Source: Rhizobium hidalgonense (lineage in GTDB: Bacteria; Pseudomonadota; Alphaproteobacteria; Rhizobiales; Rhizobiaceae). From it: DNA of 64,000 nucleotides. The stretch is taken from contig NZ_LODW01000045.1 of NCBI RefSeq assembly GCF_002914525.1, positions 1-64,000 on the forward strand. Direction: 5' to 3'. Positions 8,681 to 17,965 of the stretch are shown here, in pieces; the first letter of the stretch is position 1; each line of letters opens with the position of its first letter. Both the position numbers and the translations under genes were made by a program. The notes under the pieces were generated by a model. It did no database searches. It was not told where the DNA came from and was given only the letters and a program-made list of their open reading frames with translations.

Positions 8681-10500
8681 GCCGGTGCGGACCCGGCCAC
8701 GATGCGGAAGCGCTCGATCAGCGTCATCAGCGTGTCGGCCTCGCCGGCGAGCAGACGGCTTGCCTGCGTCGTCTCGGCAACCATCGACGCGTTCTTCTGG
8801 GTCATCTGGTCCATGGCGTTTACCGAACCGTTGACCTCCTGCAACGCGGCCGACTGATCGCGGCTCGCTGTGGCGATAGTCTCGACATGGCCGCTGATCG
8901 CGATGATCTCCTGGCTGATCGAGGCAAGGACGCTGCCGGTCTTCTGCACCAGTTCGGAGCCCACCGTCACTTCGCGGCTTGACGTCTCGATCAGCGACTT
9001 GATCTGGCGGGCCGCATCGGCCGAACGCTGGGCGAGTTCGCGGACCTCCTGGGCGACGACGGCGAAACCCTTGCCCGCCTCGCCGGCGCGTGCCGCCTCG
9101 ATGCCAGCGTTCAACGCCAGAAGATTGGTCTGGAAGGCGATATCGTCGATCACCTCGATGATCTGCTCGATCTGCTGCGAAGCCTGCTCGATGCGCTCCA
9201 TGGCGGCAACGGCATCGCCGACCACGGCGCCGGAATTGTCGGCCGTCTTCTTGGTCGCGGCGACGACGCTGTTGGCTTCGCGGGCACGCTCGGCGGACGA
9301 GCGAACCGTGACGGTGATCTCCTCCACCGCGGCGGCCGTCTCTTCGAGGCTTGCCGCCTGCGCCTCGGTGCGTTTCGAAAGCTCGCCTGCTGAAGCAGAA
9401 ACCGAGCTACTGTTGCGCTGGATGGTCGAGGCGCTGTCGCGGATGCCGGAGAGCGTATCCTGGAGCCGCAGCAGGGAGGCGTTGAAATCGACGCGCAGCT
9501 GCTCCAACCGACCGACGAAGGGCGTGCCGATCGTTTCCGAGACATCGCCCTGCGACAGACGCCCTAAGCCAGCGGCAAGCTGGTTGACGGCAAAGTCGAT
9601 CTGGCTGTCGAGCGAGCGCTTGTCGGCATCGTTCCTGGCGCGTTCGGCATCGCTCAAGGCGCGCTGTTCGGCGGCCTGCGTTTCGAGGTCGCGTCTGTCG
9701 CGGGCGCTGTCGCGGAAGAGCGCCAAGGCCCGGCCGATGTCGCCGAATTCGTTCTTCTTATCGACACACGGGATCGCGCCGTCGAGATCGCCCGAGGAAA
9801 TCGAGTGGACGCGCGCCGTCAGTGCCTGCAAAGGCTTCACCGACAGGCGGATCGCATAAAAGGCGAGAAGCCCGACGATGAGCATGACGATGGCGCCGAC
9901 GCCGAGAACCAGCATTTGCAGCTCGTTCAGCCTTGCGTAATAGAGTTCCATCGGAATGCCGATGAAGAGTATACCGACATTGGCATTCGAGGCATTCTTG
10001 ATCGGGAAATAACCGGTCATGAACTTGCGGCCGAAAAGCTCGGCCTGGCCGTAATAGGCCTCACCCTTGGCGAGTACCGGCTGGGCGGGATGTTCGGCGA
10101 CGAGCTTGGTGCCGACGGCGCGGTCGCCGTTTTCCTTCTTGACGTTGGTGGATATGCGGACGTAGTCGCCGCCCTGCTTCTGGAAAATCGTCGCAACGCC
10201 GGCGATCGACTGCGCGGTGCGGTCGACCAGCGAATGATCGGCCAGCGCCGGAATGGCGCCTTCGGTGACGGTTGCGAGCTGGTTGTCCTTCAGCTCGATC
10301 TTTGCCGCCTGATCGGCCGCGCCGTAGAGCACAGCCATTGCCCGGGTGGCATCCCTGGCGTCGGCGACAGCCCCGTCCATGACCTGGCGGCTCAGATTGT
10401 AATAGGTCACGCCGACGATCGCAGCGGTGCTGACCGTCAGCAGACACAGCGTGATCGCAACGATTTGACGGACGATCGACGTAGAGAAAAGGCGCAGCAT
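8653..10500 (-). CDS. Methyl-accepting chemotaxis protein with Cache-type sensor
   Basis: A membrane chemoreceptor of 615 residues. Segment TM1 (about 11-32) and a second segment (about 190-212) bracket a periplasmic domain of roughly 155 residues that looks like a single Cache fold (YYGQAELFGRKFMTGYFPIKN). HAMP follows, then the methyl-accepting coiled coil with the invariant hairpin tip FQTNLLALNAGIEAARAGE. There is no CheR-docking pentapeptide at the C-terminus. The ATG at 10500 was preferred because GGGGG lies about 6 bases upstream and a membrane segment follows directly. Ligand unknown. Confidence 0.88.
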   Translation of the reverse strand: MLRLFSTSIVRQIVAITLCLLTVSTAAIVGVTYYNLSRQVMDGAVADARDATRAMAVLYGAADQAAKIELKDNQLATVTEGAIPALADHSLVDRTAQSIAGVATIFQKQGGDYVRISTNVKKENGDRAVGTKLVAEHPAQPVLAKGEAYYGQAELFGRKFMTGYFPIKNASNANVGILFIGIPMELYYARLNELQMLVLGVGAIVMLIVGLLAFYAIRLSVKPLQALTARVHSISSGDLDGAIPCVDKKNEFGDIGRALALFRDSARDRRDLETQAAEQRALSDAERARNDADKRSLDSQIDFAVNQLAAGLGRLSQGDVSETIGTPFVGRLEQLRVDFNASLLRLQDTLSGIRDSASTIQRNSSSVSASAGELSKRTEAQAASLEETAAAVEEITVTVRSSAERAREANSVVAATKKTADNSGAVVGDAVAAMERIEQASQQIEQIIEVIDDIAFQTNLLALNAGIEAARAGEAGKGFAVVAQEVRELAQRSADAARQIKSLIETSSREVTVGSELVQKTGSVLASISQEIIAISGHVETIATASRDQSAALQEVNGSVNAMDQMTQKNASMVAETTQASRLLAGEADTLMTLIERFRIVAGSAPAHLGARKVA

Positions 10501-10601
10501 CAAAACCCCCGGCGGATAAACCAAGGCCAAATTAAGCCAAAAGCGTTAAGGAAAATTTTCCGTAAATCAGGGCTGCAGGCAGCGCCATTCTGAAACACAG
10601 A

Positions 10602-10632
10602 AACGGCCCCGGAAAAAAAAGCCGGGGCCGTT
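10602..10632 (-). terminator. Terminator of the 842-residue chemoreceptor gene
   Basis: An 11-bp perfect stem (10602-10612 with 10622-10632) with a loop of A residues lies 25 bases past the stop at 10657, followed on the minus strand by a T-rich tail. It separates the two chemoreceptor genes, which therefore need not share one transcript. Confidence 0.8.
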
Positions 10633-10656
10633 CGAACAAGTCAGATCGGGCGACGA

Positions 10657-13185
10657 TCAGGCGGCGCGGTAGACCGGCGCGGCCGCCTCGCCGTCGATCT
10701 TGAACTGCTGGATGAGCCTGCGCAGAGAATCGGCCTCGTCGGCCAGTTCGCGGCTGGCGGCGGTCGTCTCCTCCACCATGGCGGCGTTTTGCTGCGTCAT
10801 CTGGTCCATCTGGTTGACGGTGGCGTTGACGCTCTGCAGCGCATTGGACTGGTCGTGGCTGGCGCGGGCGATCATCTCGACATGCTGGCTGATCGTGACG
10901 ATCTGGGCGCTGATCTTGGCGAGCACCGTGCCGGTCTCCTGGACGAACTGCGAGCCGGAGCTGACCTCGTTGGTCGACTTGTTGATTAGGCCCTTGATCT
11001 CCTGTGCGGCGGCTGCGGAGCGCTGGGCCAGTTCGCGGACTTCCATGGCGACGACCGCAAAGCCCTTGCCGGCTTCACCGGCGCGCGCCGCCTCGATACC
11101 GGCGTTGAGCGCCAGAAGGTTGGTCTGGAAGGCGATCTCGTCGATGACGCCGATAATCTGCTCGATCTGGCGCGCGGCTTCCTCGATGCGGCCCATTGCA
11201 TCGATCGCATTGCTGACGACCACCGCGGAATCGTCGGCGCTGCGTTTGGCCTGGCGGACAATCTGGTCGGCATCCTTGGCGCGTTCGGCCGACGAACGGA
11301 CGGTGACGGTGATCTCGTCGACGGCGGCCGCGGTCTCTTCGAGGGAGGCGGCCTGCTGTTCGGTGCGCTTCGACAGATCCTCGGCCGACTGGGCCATCTG
11401 GTTGCCGTTGCCCTGGATCAGCTCGACATTGTCGCGGATCTGGCTCATCGTCGCCTGCAAGCGCATCATCGAACCGTTGAAGTCCTGGCGCAGCTGTTCG
11501 AGACGGCCGATGAAGGGTGTCTCGATCGTCGTCGAGATATCGCCCTGCGACATGCGTTCGAGGCCGGCGGCGAGTTCGTTGACCGCGAATTCGATCTGGC
11601 GATCCATTTCGCGCTTTTCGGCATCGTTGCGCTGGCGCTCGTGTTCGGCGGCGGCGCGTTCCTCGTCGCTCTGCTCCTCGATGCGGATCTTCGAGATGGC
11701 ATTTTCCTTGAAGATGCCGAGTGCGCGGGCCATGTCGCCGATTTCATCGTAGCGCTGCTCGCCGGAGATGCTGGTATCCAGCGCCCCTTCGGCGATGCGG
11801 CGCATGGCGGCGGTGATATGGCTGATCGGCCGCTGCAGCGTCAGGACCAGGGCAAAACCGCCAAGGATCGACAGGAGGATGCCGAGACCGGTGGTCATGA
11901 CGGAGATGCTGTTTGCCTGGGTGCGCTCGGTGCCGGCCGTCTGTTTCTGCAGTTCGGCGAAATCGGTGAGCTTCGTCCAGATATGGTCGAGCTCCTGGCG
12001 GGCAGCGGCATAGGCCGTGACGCGCTCGCCGATCGTATCGACGATCTTCGAGCCGCCGCCGGAGATGGCGTCGAGCGCCGGCTGGATCGCGCCGGAGATG
12101 CCCTCGGCAAAGCCCATGCCCTTGGCACTGGTGGCCAGCACCTGCATGTCCTTGCCAAGGGTGCCGGCCTGTTGCTGCAGACGCACGAGATTATCCTTGC
12201 TGGAGTTGGCGAGGAAATCGGAAAGGACGATCTGCAGCGCATAGACGGAATTTTCGAGGCGACGCGTATCCTGAAGCACGGAATTGGTCTGGGCGATGCG
12301 GCCTTCGAGTTCGGCGAAGCGCTGTGTCGCCTCGCGCATCTTCTGCGTTGCCGTCAGCTGCGTATAGGTCGAGGTCTGGCGGAAACGCGAGACGAGACGG
12401 CCGAGTTCGGCGATGTCCTCGTCGGTCGGAGCGGGCATCGCCGCGATCGCCTTGATGCTGTCGATGGTTGCGGTCAGCGCGTCGATGACGTTCTTCTGGT
12501 TGGTTGGAACCGAAATGGCGATCTGCCGCTGGGCCTTGATGATCGCAGGCATCTGTTCGTTGATGTAGGCGATCTTGTCCTGCGGCGTCTGCGGCTTGCT
12601 GTAGCCGCTGGCGACGGTGCCGAGGAAGTCGCCGCCCTTCAGCAGGCGGTCGGCCGTGCGCAGCGTGATGGTGGCGGCACCCTCGTCGTTCTGCAGCGCG
12701 GTCTGCAATTCCTCGGCCTGGTAGGAGACCGTGAAGCGGGTGCTGATCAGGCTCTTCTGCGCCGCGTCGATCTGCTCATGCAGTGCCTGTTCCTGCTCGT
12801 GCAGCGCCCAGAGCTTGTCAACGACACCGGTTATATCCTTGGTGCGGCGCGACGCTTCGGCCAGGCTGTCGCGGCCGGCGGCCTCGTCGCCGACCTGGTT
12901 CAACGTCGCATCGAGCACGCCCTGCTGCGTCTTCAGCTCGGCAGTCAGCTTGTCGCGTGCCTGCGGGCTGGTGACGCGCAGGAAATCGTCCATCGAACCG
13001 TAAAGATCCTTGAAGCCGCTCAGCGACTGCAGGACGCTGTTGGATATTTCCATGCGGCCCTGCAGCAGTCCCGAGGCGTAAAGACCCGTCAGGCCGACCG
13101 CCGAAATGGTGACGACGAAAGGCAGAACGAAGATCAGGACCTTGGTCTTGATCCTGAAGCGGGAAAGAATCTTGTCAATCAACAT
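10657..13185 (-). CDS. Methyl-accepting chemotaxis protein with large helical sensor domain
   Basis: A chemoreceptor of 842 residues, long for the family. A first membrane segment (about 16-36) is followed by nearly 400 periplasmic residues that are mostly alanine-, glutamine- and leucine-rich helix, like helical bimodular or other all-helical sensors rather than Cache or PAS domains. A second membrane segment (ISVMTTGLGILLSILGGFAL), HAMP, and the signalling domain with tip FQTNLLALNAGIEAARAGE follow. The C-terminal signalling half is very close to that of the adjacent receptor, suggesting duplication with replacement of the sensor. No CheR pentapeptide. Ribosome-binding site is weak (GGAA). 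Confidence 0.87.
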   Translation of the reverse strand: MLIDKILSRFRIKTKVLIFVLPFVVTISAVGLTGLYASGLLQGRMEISNSVLQSLSGFKDLYGSMDDFLRVTSPQARDKLTAELKTQQGVLDATLNQVGDEAAGRDSLAEASRRTKDITGVVDKLWALHEQEQALHEQIDAAQKSLISTRFTVSYQAEELQTALQNDEGAATITLRTADRLLKGGDFLGTVASGYSKPQTPQDKIAYINEQMPAIIKAQRQIAISVPTNQKNVIDALTATIDSIKAIAAMPAPTDEDIAELGRLVSRFRQTSTYTQLTATQKMREATQRFAELEGRIAQTNSVLQDTRRLENSVYALQIVLSDFLANSSKDNLVRLQQQAGTLGKDMQVLATSAKGMGFAEGISGAIQPALDAISGGGSKIVDTIGERVTAYAAARQELDHIWTKLTDFAELQKQTAGTERTQANSISVMTTGLGILLSILGGFALVLTLQRPISHITAAMRRIAEGALDTSISGEQRYDEIGDMARALGIFKENAISKIRIEEQSDEERAAAEHERQRNDAEKREMDRQIEFAVNELAAGLERMSQGDISTTIETPFIGRLEQLRQDFNGSMMRLQATMSQIRDNVELIQGNGNQMAQSAEDLSKRTEQQAASLEETAAAVDEITVTVRSSAERAKDADQIVRQAKRSADDSAVVVSNAIDAMGRIEEAARQIEQIIGVIDEIAFQTNLLALNAGIEAARAGEAGKGFAVVAMEVRELAQRSAAAAQEIKGLINKSTNEVSSGSQFVQETGTVLAKISAQIVTISQHVEMIARASHDQSNALQSVNATVNQMDQMTQQNAAMVEETTAASRELADEADSLRRLIQQFKIDGEAAAPVYRAA

Positions 13186-13498
13186 GGCGTTCCGGGCCTT
13201 TCATACACCACTCCTCCCGCCGGCGGCCATTTGGCGCCAGCCGGGTGCACATCGAGCTGCTATTTAGATTTACATTGGGGAACCCGGAAGCCAGGCGGCA
13301 GTCATTGCCAGTTCATGTCCAAACAACTTGGAGATGCCCAAATAATCGCGGGCAATTGTGTCAGATTAGATATTAATTTTCGGATAAGCGGTTGCGGCGG
13401 ATTAAGCCAAGGCGGTGAAATAGTTGCAATTTTGTAAGCCGTGGCGCCACGGGGCGGCACATTGCGCCGCGACCGTCATTGCAGGCCCGAAGACAGGA
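13186..13498. other. Intergenic region upstream of the 842-residue chemoreceptor
   Basis: No convincing gene. The part near 13340-13440 is more AT-rich than its surroundings and probably holds the chemoreceptor promoter on the minus strand. I see no strong hairpin or repeat. Confidence 0.4.
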
Positions 13499-13642
13499 TC
13501 AGAGGACGTGCGAGAGCAGCAGCGCCAGGCTGGCGGCGGTGGCGCCGGCGGCAAGCATCAGATAACGCAGGGCGACCATCCGGGCGTTGGGCTTTGCCTC
13601 GGCAATTGCGATGGCGCGGGCGCGTCGTGCGTTTCTGGTCAT
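13499..13642 (-). CDS. Possible 47-residue membrane protein
   Basis: A short frame starting at an ATG (13642) with GAGG 8 bases upstream. The first 22 residues are rich in arginine and alanine (MTRNARRARAIAIAEAK), followed by one membrane-spanning stretch (LMLAAGATAASLALLLS). The arginines on the N-terminal side predict an N-in single-pass protein. No family recognised; the ribosome-binding site and the membrane segment are the only support. Confidence 0.4.
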   Translation of the reverse strand: MTRNARRARAIAIAEAKPNARMVALRYLMLAAGATAASLALLLSHVL

Positions 13643-13779
13643 GCTCGAAACCTCACTTCTTCTGACACAACAATCCAACAAAACAGCTTGCCGGTAAAGC
13701 ATTATCTAGGAACGATCTTGCAAACCGCCAATTGAGACAGGATGGCGCACCTCTATTAAGAAGTCTTGAATCGGTATTC

Positions 13780-14961
13780 TTACGCGTATTCGCCGGCGGC
13801 AAAACCGGAGGCCCAGGCCCATTGGAAATTATAGCCGCCGAGCCAGCCAGTGACGTCGACGCATTCGCCGATGAAATAAAGCCCGGGCACGGCCTTGGCC
13901 TCCATGCTGCGGGAATCGAGCGCTGCGGTATCGATGCCGCCGAGCGTCACTTCGGCGGTGCGGTAGCCTTCCGAGCCGGACGGTTTGACCGCGAAGGTCT
14001 GGGCGGCCGCGGCAAGGCGCAGCAGCACCCTGTCGGCCAGGTCGGCCATATTGCCGGCGATCTTTTCGCGCTCGACGAGAAATTGGGCCAGCCGCTTCGG
14101 CAAGATGTCGCCGAGTGCGGTCTGCGGCGACTGGCGGCCATTTCGCTGCTTTGCCGCCTTCAGATGTGCCGCAATGTCGATATCCGGTTCGATCGACAGA
14201 ACAATCTCGTCGCCTTCGCGCCAGTAGGAGGAAATCTGCAGAATGGCGGGGCCGCTCAAGCCCCGATGGGTGAACAGCAGCGCTTCGCGGAAAGCGGTCC
14301 TGCCATGGCGGATTTCGGCTGGCGCCGAAATGCCGGCGAGCGGGGCGACGGCCTCGAGCAGGCCGGGATCGAGCGTCAGCGGCACGAGGCCGGGGCGGGT
14401 TTCAAGCACAGGCAGGCCGAACTGCTCGGCGAGGCGATAGGCAAAGCCGGTGGCGCCCATCTTCGGGATCGACTTGCCGCCGGTGGCAATGATCAGCGAC
14501 GATGCTTCAAAGGCGCCCTCGCCTGTGGAGACGCGAAAACCCGCCTCCACCTTCTCGACGCCTGATATCTCGGTGCCGAGATACAGCTGGGCGCCGGCGC
14601 CGCGCATCTCAGTCAGCAGCATGCGAATGACGTCTTTGGCGCTGTCATCGCAGAACAGCTGGCCGAGCGTCTTTTCATGCCAGGCAATGCCGTGCCGGTC
14701 GACCATGGCGATGAAATCGGCGGGGGTGAAACGGGCAAGAGCGGACTTGCAGAAATGCGGGTTGGCGGAGAGGAAGTTCTTCGGCCCGGCATGGATATTG
14801 GTGAAATTGCAGCGGCCGCCGCCTGAGATGCGGATCTTCTCGCCGGGCGACTTGGCATGGTCGAGGACCACGACCGAGCGGCCGCGTTTTCCGGCCCGGA
14901 TGGCCGCCATCATGCCCGCCGCCCCGGCGCCGATGACGATGACGTCGCTTTTGCGCTGCAA
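13780..14961 (-). CDS. HI0933/YhiN-type NAD(P)/FAD-dependent oxidoreductase
   Basis: A cytoplasmic flavoprotein of 393 residues. The N-terminal dinucleotide-binding fold is clear (VIVIGAGAAGMMAAIRAGKRG, then acidic D ending the second strand). The family motif GGGRCNFTN follows near residue 50, as does ATGGKSIPKMGATG. The C-terminal GGYNFQWAWASGF closes the FAD site and is typical of this family. Members reduce diverse substrates and BaiN acts in bile-acid metabolism; the substrate here is unknown. The start is a TTG at 14961 with GGGGA upstream; no better ATG exists before the nucleotide-binding motif. It stands alone, divergent from the glutamine-synthetase-like gene. Confidence 0.85.
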   Translation of the reverse strand: MQRKSDVIVIGAGAAGMMAAIRAGKRGRSVVVLDHAKSPGEKIRISGGGRCNFTNIHAGPKNFLSANPHFCKSALARFTPADFIAMVDRHGIAWHEKTLGQLFCDDSAKDVIRMLLTEMRGAGAQLYLGTEISGVEKVEAGFRVSTGEGAFEASSLIIATGGKSIPKMGATGFAYRLAEQFGLPVLETRPGLVPLTLDPGLLEAVAPLAGISAPAEIRHGRTAFREALLFTHRGLSGPAILQISSYWREGDEIVLSIEPDIDIAAHLKAAKQRNGRQSPQTALGDILPKRLAQFLVEREKIAGNMADLADRVLLRLAAAAQTFAVKPSGSEGYRTAEVTLGGIDTAALDSRSMEAKAVPGLYFIGECVDVTGWLGGYNFQWAWASGFAAGEYA

Positions 14962-15086
14962 ACCCGTTTCCCCGATAGATCCGCGTCTTCTTTTTCCATC
15001 GAAGGGCGAAAGTCAACGTTCTCAACCCCTCGCCAATCGGCAAAGTCTGGTTATGATGGCGCCACGATCAACCAAACCGGTGTGTC

Positions 15087-16523
15087 ATGTCCCCAAAAAA
15101 GACGACGCTGAAGCCTGCCAGAAACGTACCCGCCTCGAAGCAGACCCCTCCGGACCCCGGATCCCTGCGCGGCGTTGCGAACTGGAAGGAAGCAGCGCGG
15201 TGGCTCAGGGACAGGGGCATCGAAGACATCGAATGCATCACGCCGGACCTTGCCGGCGTTCCGCGCGGCAAGATGATGCCGAGCTCAAAATTCACCTCGA
15301 ACACGTCCTTAGCGCTGCCTTCGGCGATCTACCGGCACACGATTTCGGGCGAGTACCCGGATGAGACCGAGAGCTTCCGCTACGAGCCGCGTGACAGCGA
15401 CCTGAAGCTGATGCCCGATCTTTCGACGCTGTCGGTCGTGCCCTGGGAGACCGACCCGACGGCGCAGGTGATCTGCGACATCGTCGATTCGGACGGCGGC
15501 GAAGTGCCCTATACGCCGCGCAACGTCTTGAAGCGCATCATGAGCCTCTATCACGACCGCGGCTGGAAGCCGATCGTGGCGCCCGAAATCGAATTCTACC
15601 TGGTCGCCAAGAATGACGACCCCGATTATCCGCTGCATCCGCCCAAGGGCCGGTCCGGCCGTTCGATCCTCGGCGGCCAGGGTTATTCGATTGCCGGCAT
15701 CAACGAATTCGACGAGCTGATCGACGACATCTACCATTTCTCGGAAAAACAGGGTTTGGAGATCGACACGCTGATCCATGAAGAGGGACCGGCGCAGCTC
15801 GAGATCAACCTGCGCCACGGCAATCCGATCGAGCTTGCCGACCAGGTGTTCCTGTTCAAGCGCACGATCCGCGAGGCGGCGCTGAAACACGATATTTATG
15901 CAACCTTCATGGCCAAGCCGATGCAGGCTCAGCCGGGTTCGGCGATGCACATCCATCAGTCGGTGGTCAATATCGAGACCGGCAAGAACGTCTTCTCCAA
16001 TGCGGACGGATCGGCGTCGAAGGAATTCTTCCATTTCATCGGCGGCATGCAGAAATTCGTGCCGAGCGCGATGGCGATGCTGGCACCCTATGTGAACTCC
16101 TACCGGCGCCTGCAGCCGGATATGTCCTGCCCGGTCAACAATGCCTGGGGTTACGACAACCGCACGACCGCCTTCCGCGTTCCGGTTTCCGATCCGCAGG
16201 CCAGGCGCGTCGAAAACCGGCTGCCGAGTTCGGACGCCAATCCGTATCTGGCGCTTGCCGCCTCGCTCGCCTCCGGCCTGCTCGGCATCATGAAGCAGAT
16301 CGAACCGACGGCGCCGACCGAAGATTCGGCCAATGAGGGCTCGATCGATCTGCCGCGCGGCCTGTTGGAAGCCGTGGCGCTGATGGAAGACGAACCGGCC
16401 TTCGAGGAGATTTTCGGCAAGCAGTTCATCGGCCTCTACGCCGGCGTCAAGCGCGGCGAGTTCGAGACCTTCATGCAGGTGATCAGCCCCTGGGAGCGGG
16501 AATTCCTTCTGCTCAACGTGTGA
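15087..16523 (+). CDS. puuA: Glutamine synthetase family enzyme, probable gamma-glutamylputrescine synthetase
   Basis: An ATP-dependent ligase of 478 residues in the glutamine synthetase superfamily. Metal and nucleotide motifs are present: EIEFYLVAK, EEGPAQLEINLRHG, AQPGSAMHIHQS and FRVPVSDPQARRVENRLPS. Length and sequence style fit PuuA, which joins glutamate to putrescine, better than GlnA; the adenylylation loop of GlnA is not evident. The next gene is an amino-acid-oxidase-like FAD enzyme, matching puuA-puuB. With potFGHI 11 kb away this suggests putrescine use as carbon and nitrogen source. Ethanolamine or another amine is an alternative. The ribosome-binding site is poor. Confidence 0.7.
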   Translation: MSPKKTTLKPARNVPASKQTPPDPGSLRGVANWKEAARWLRDRGIEDIECITPDLAGVPRGKMMPSSKFTSNTSLALPSAIYRHTISGEYPDETESFRYEPRDSDLKLMPDLSTLSVVPWETDPTAQVICDIVDSDGGEVPYTPRNVLKRIMSLYHDRGWKPIVAPEIEFYLVAKNDDPDYPLHPPKGRSGRSILGGQGYSIAGINEFDELIDDIYHFSEKQGLEIDTLIHEEGPAQLEINLRHGNPIELADQVFLFKRTIREAALKHDIYATFMAKPMQAQPGSAMHIHQSVVNIETGKNVFSNADGSASKEFFHFIGGMQKFVPSAMAMLAPYVNSYRRLQPDMSCPVNNAWGYDNRTTAFRVPVSDPQARRVENRLPSSDANPYLALAASLASGLLGIMKQIEPTAPTEDSANEGSIDLPRGLLEAVALMEDEPAFEEIFGKQFIGLYAGVKRGEFETFMQVISPWEREFLLLNV

Positions 16524-16532
16524 GGCAGCGTC

Positions 16533-17831
16533 ATGGCATCGCAGGAGACGTGGCAGAGCCCGATCTCGCCGGGCCTGTCCTGGTATCAGGCAACCGTCGG
16601 GGAGCGGCCGACATATCCGGCCCTCGACGGCTCGAGAACATCAGACGTCGCCATCATCGGCGGCGGCTATACCGGCCTGCAGGCCGCCTATCATCTCGCC
16701 AAGTCAGGCGTCTCGGTGGTGCTGATCGAGGCCTGCCGCTTCGGCGACGGGGCGTCCGGGCGCAATGGCGGCCAACTCGGTACCGGCCAGCGATGGTGGC
16801 CGGAAGAGCTCGAGCAGAAGATTGGCTACCAACGCTCGAAGGCGCTGTTTGATCTCGCCGAGGCGGCCAAGCGCCATCTCATCGATTTCGCCCGCGAGCA
16901 ACAGATCGAGATCGACTATGCGCCGGGCCAGCTCAACGTCGCGCACAAGGCAAGCTACGAACGCGACTTTCGTGAGAATGCCGAGATCGCCGCGCTGCGC
17001 TACGGCTATCCGCACATCAGCTTCATGGACGAGAAGGAAACGCAGGAGCGGCTCGGCTCGAAGCGTTTTTATTGCGGCGTGCGCGATGTCGGCACCGGCC
17101 ATATCCATCCACTGAAGCTGCTGATCGGGCTGGCGCGGGTCGCCGCCAATGCCGGTGCTGCGATCTTCGAGATGACCCGGGCAAAAACGATCCGCCAGGG
17201 CGGCGGCAAGGTGACGATCGAAACCGACAGGGGGACGATCACCGCCGGCCGTGCGCTGATTGCCTGCAACGGCCATATCGGCAACCTCGAACCGGTGACG
17301 GCAAGCCATGTCATGCCGATCCGCTCCTTCATCGGCGCCACCGCTCCGCTCGACCGGCATCCCGAAGTGCTGCCGGGCGGCGAGGCGGTGGCCGATTCGC
17401 GTTTTGTCGTGCGCTATTTCCGCAAATTCGGCGACGGCCGGTTGCTGTTTGGCGGGCGCGAGGCCTATACGTCGGACAATCCGAAGGATATTTCCGAGCA
17501 CATCCGCCGGCAGATCGCCGAGATCTATCCTGCCCTCAAGGATATCGACATCACCCATGCCTGGGGCGGCAGCGTCGGCATCACCATGCCGCGCCAGCCC
17601 TTCGTGCGCGAGGTCATGCCCGGCGTCATCTCGATCGGCGGTTATTCCGGCCATGGCGTCATGCTGTCAAACTACTGTGGCAAGCTCTACGCGGAAATGG
17701 TGCTGGGAAAATCCGGCGATCTCGACCTGTTCGCATCGCTCGATATTCCGGCCTTTCCCGGCGGTCAGCGCATGCGGGCGCCGCTGCTTTTCCTCGCCTT
17801 GTCGTGGTTTGCGCTTCGCGACAAATTTTAG
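16533..17831 (+). CDS. puuB: FAD-dependent amine oxidoreductase, probable gamma-glutamylputrescine oxidase
   Basis: A D-amino-acid-oxidase (DAO) family flavoenzyme, 432 residues. The Rossmann motif VAIIGGGYTGLQAAYHLAKSG starts near residue 33 and GDGASGRNGGQLGTGQ, typical of PuuB/OrdL enzymes, follows. The C-terminus has GGYSGHGVMLSN, the second FAD contact. It starts 9 bases after the preceding gene with GAGG before the ATG, so the two are one operon. PuuB would oxidise gamma-glutamylputrescine to the aldehyde; the next enzymes, an aldehyde dehydrogenase and a hydrolase, are not in the window. Confidence 0.75.
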   Translation: MASQETWQSPISPGLSWYQATVGERPTYPALDGSRTSDVAIIGGGYTGLQAAYHLAKSGVSVVLIEACRFGDGASGRNGGQLGTGQRWWPEELEQKIGYQRSKALFDLAEAAKRHLIDFAREQQIEIDYAPGQLNVAHKASYERDFRENAEIAALRYGYPHISFMDEKETQERLGSKRFYCGVRDVGTGHIHPLKLLIGLARVAANAGAAIFEMTRAKTIRQGGGKVTIETDRGTITAGRALIACNGHIGNLEPVTASHVMPIRSFIGATAPLDRHPEVLPGGEAVADSRFVVRYFRKFGDGRLLFGGREAYTSDNPKDISEHIRRQIAEIYPALKDIDITHAWGGSVGITMPRQPFVREVMPGVISIGGYSGHGVMLSNYCGKLYAEMVLGKSGDLDLFASLDIPAFPGGQRMRAPLLFLALSWFALRDKF

Positions 17832-17965
17832 TCAGATTGCGGATTTCCTCTTCTGGGAATTCGCTCTAAAACCGGTGCCTGACAGATTCATTGCACTGCA
17901 CACTGGCTTTTTTAAATCGATTAGATTAAAAGGGCCGCCAACCAGCCTGATTGAGAGACAAGCTC

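Noticed and set aside
11641..13437. A 598-residue open frame on the plus strand
   Set aside because: It is antisense to the chemoreceptor at 10657-13185, whose domains are unmistakable. High GC makes long antisense frames common; the translated product has no recognisable motif.
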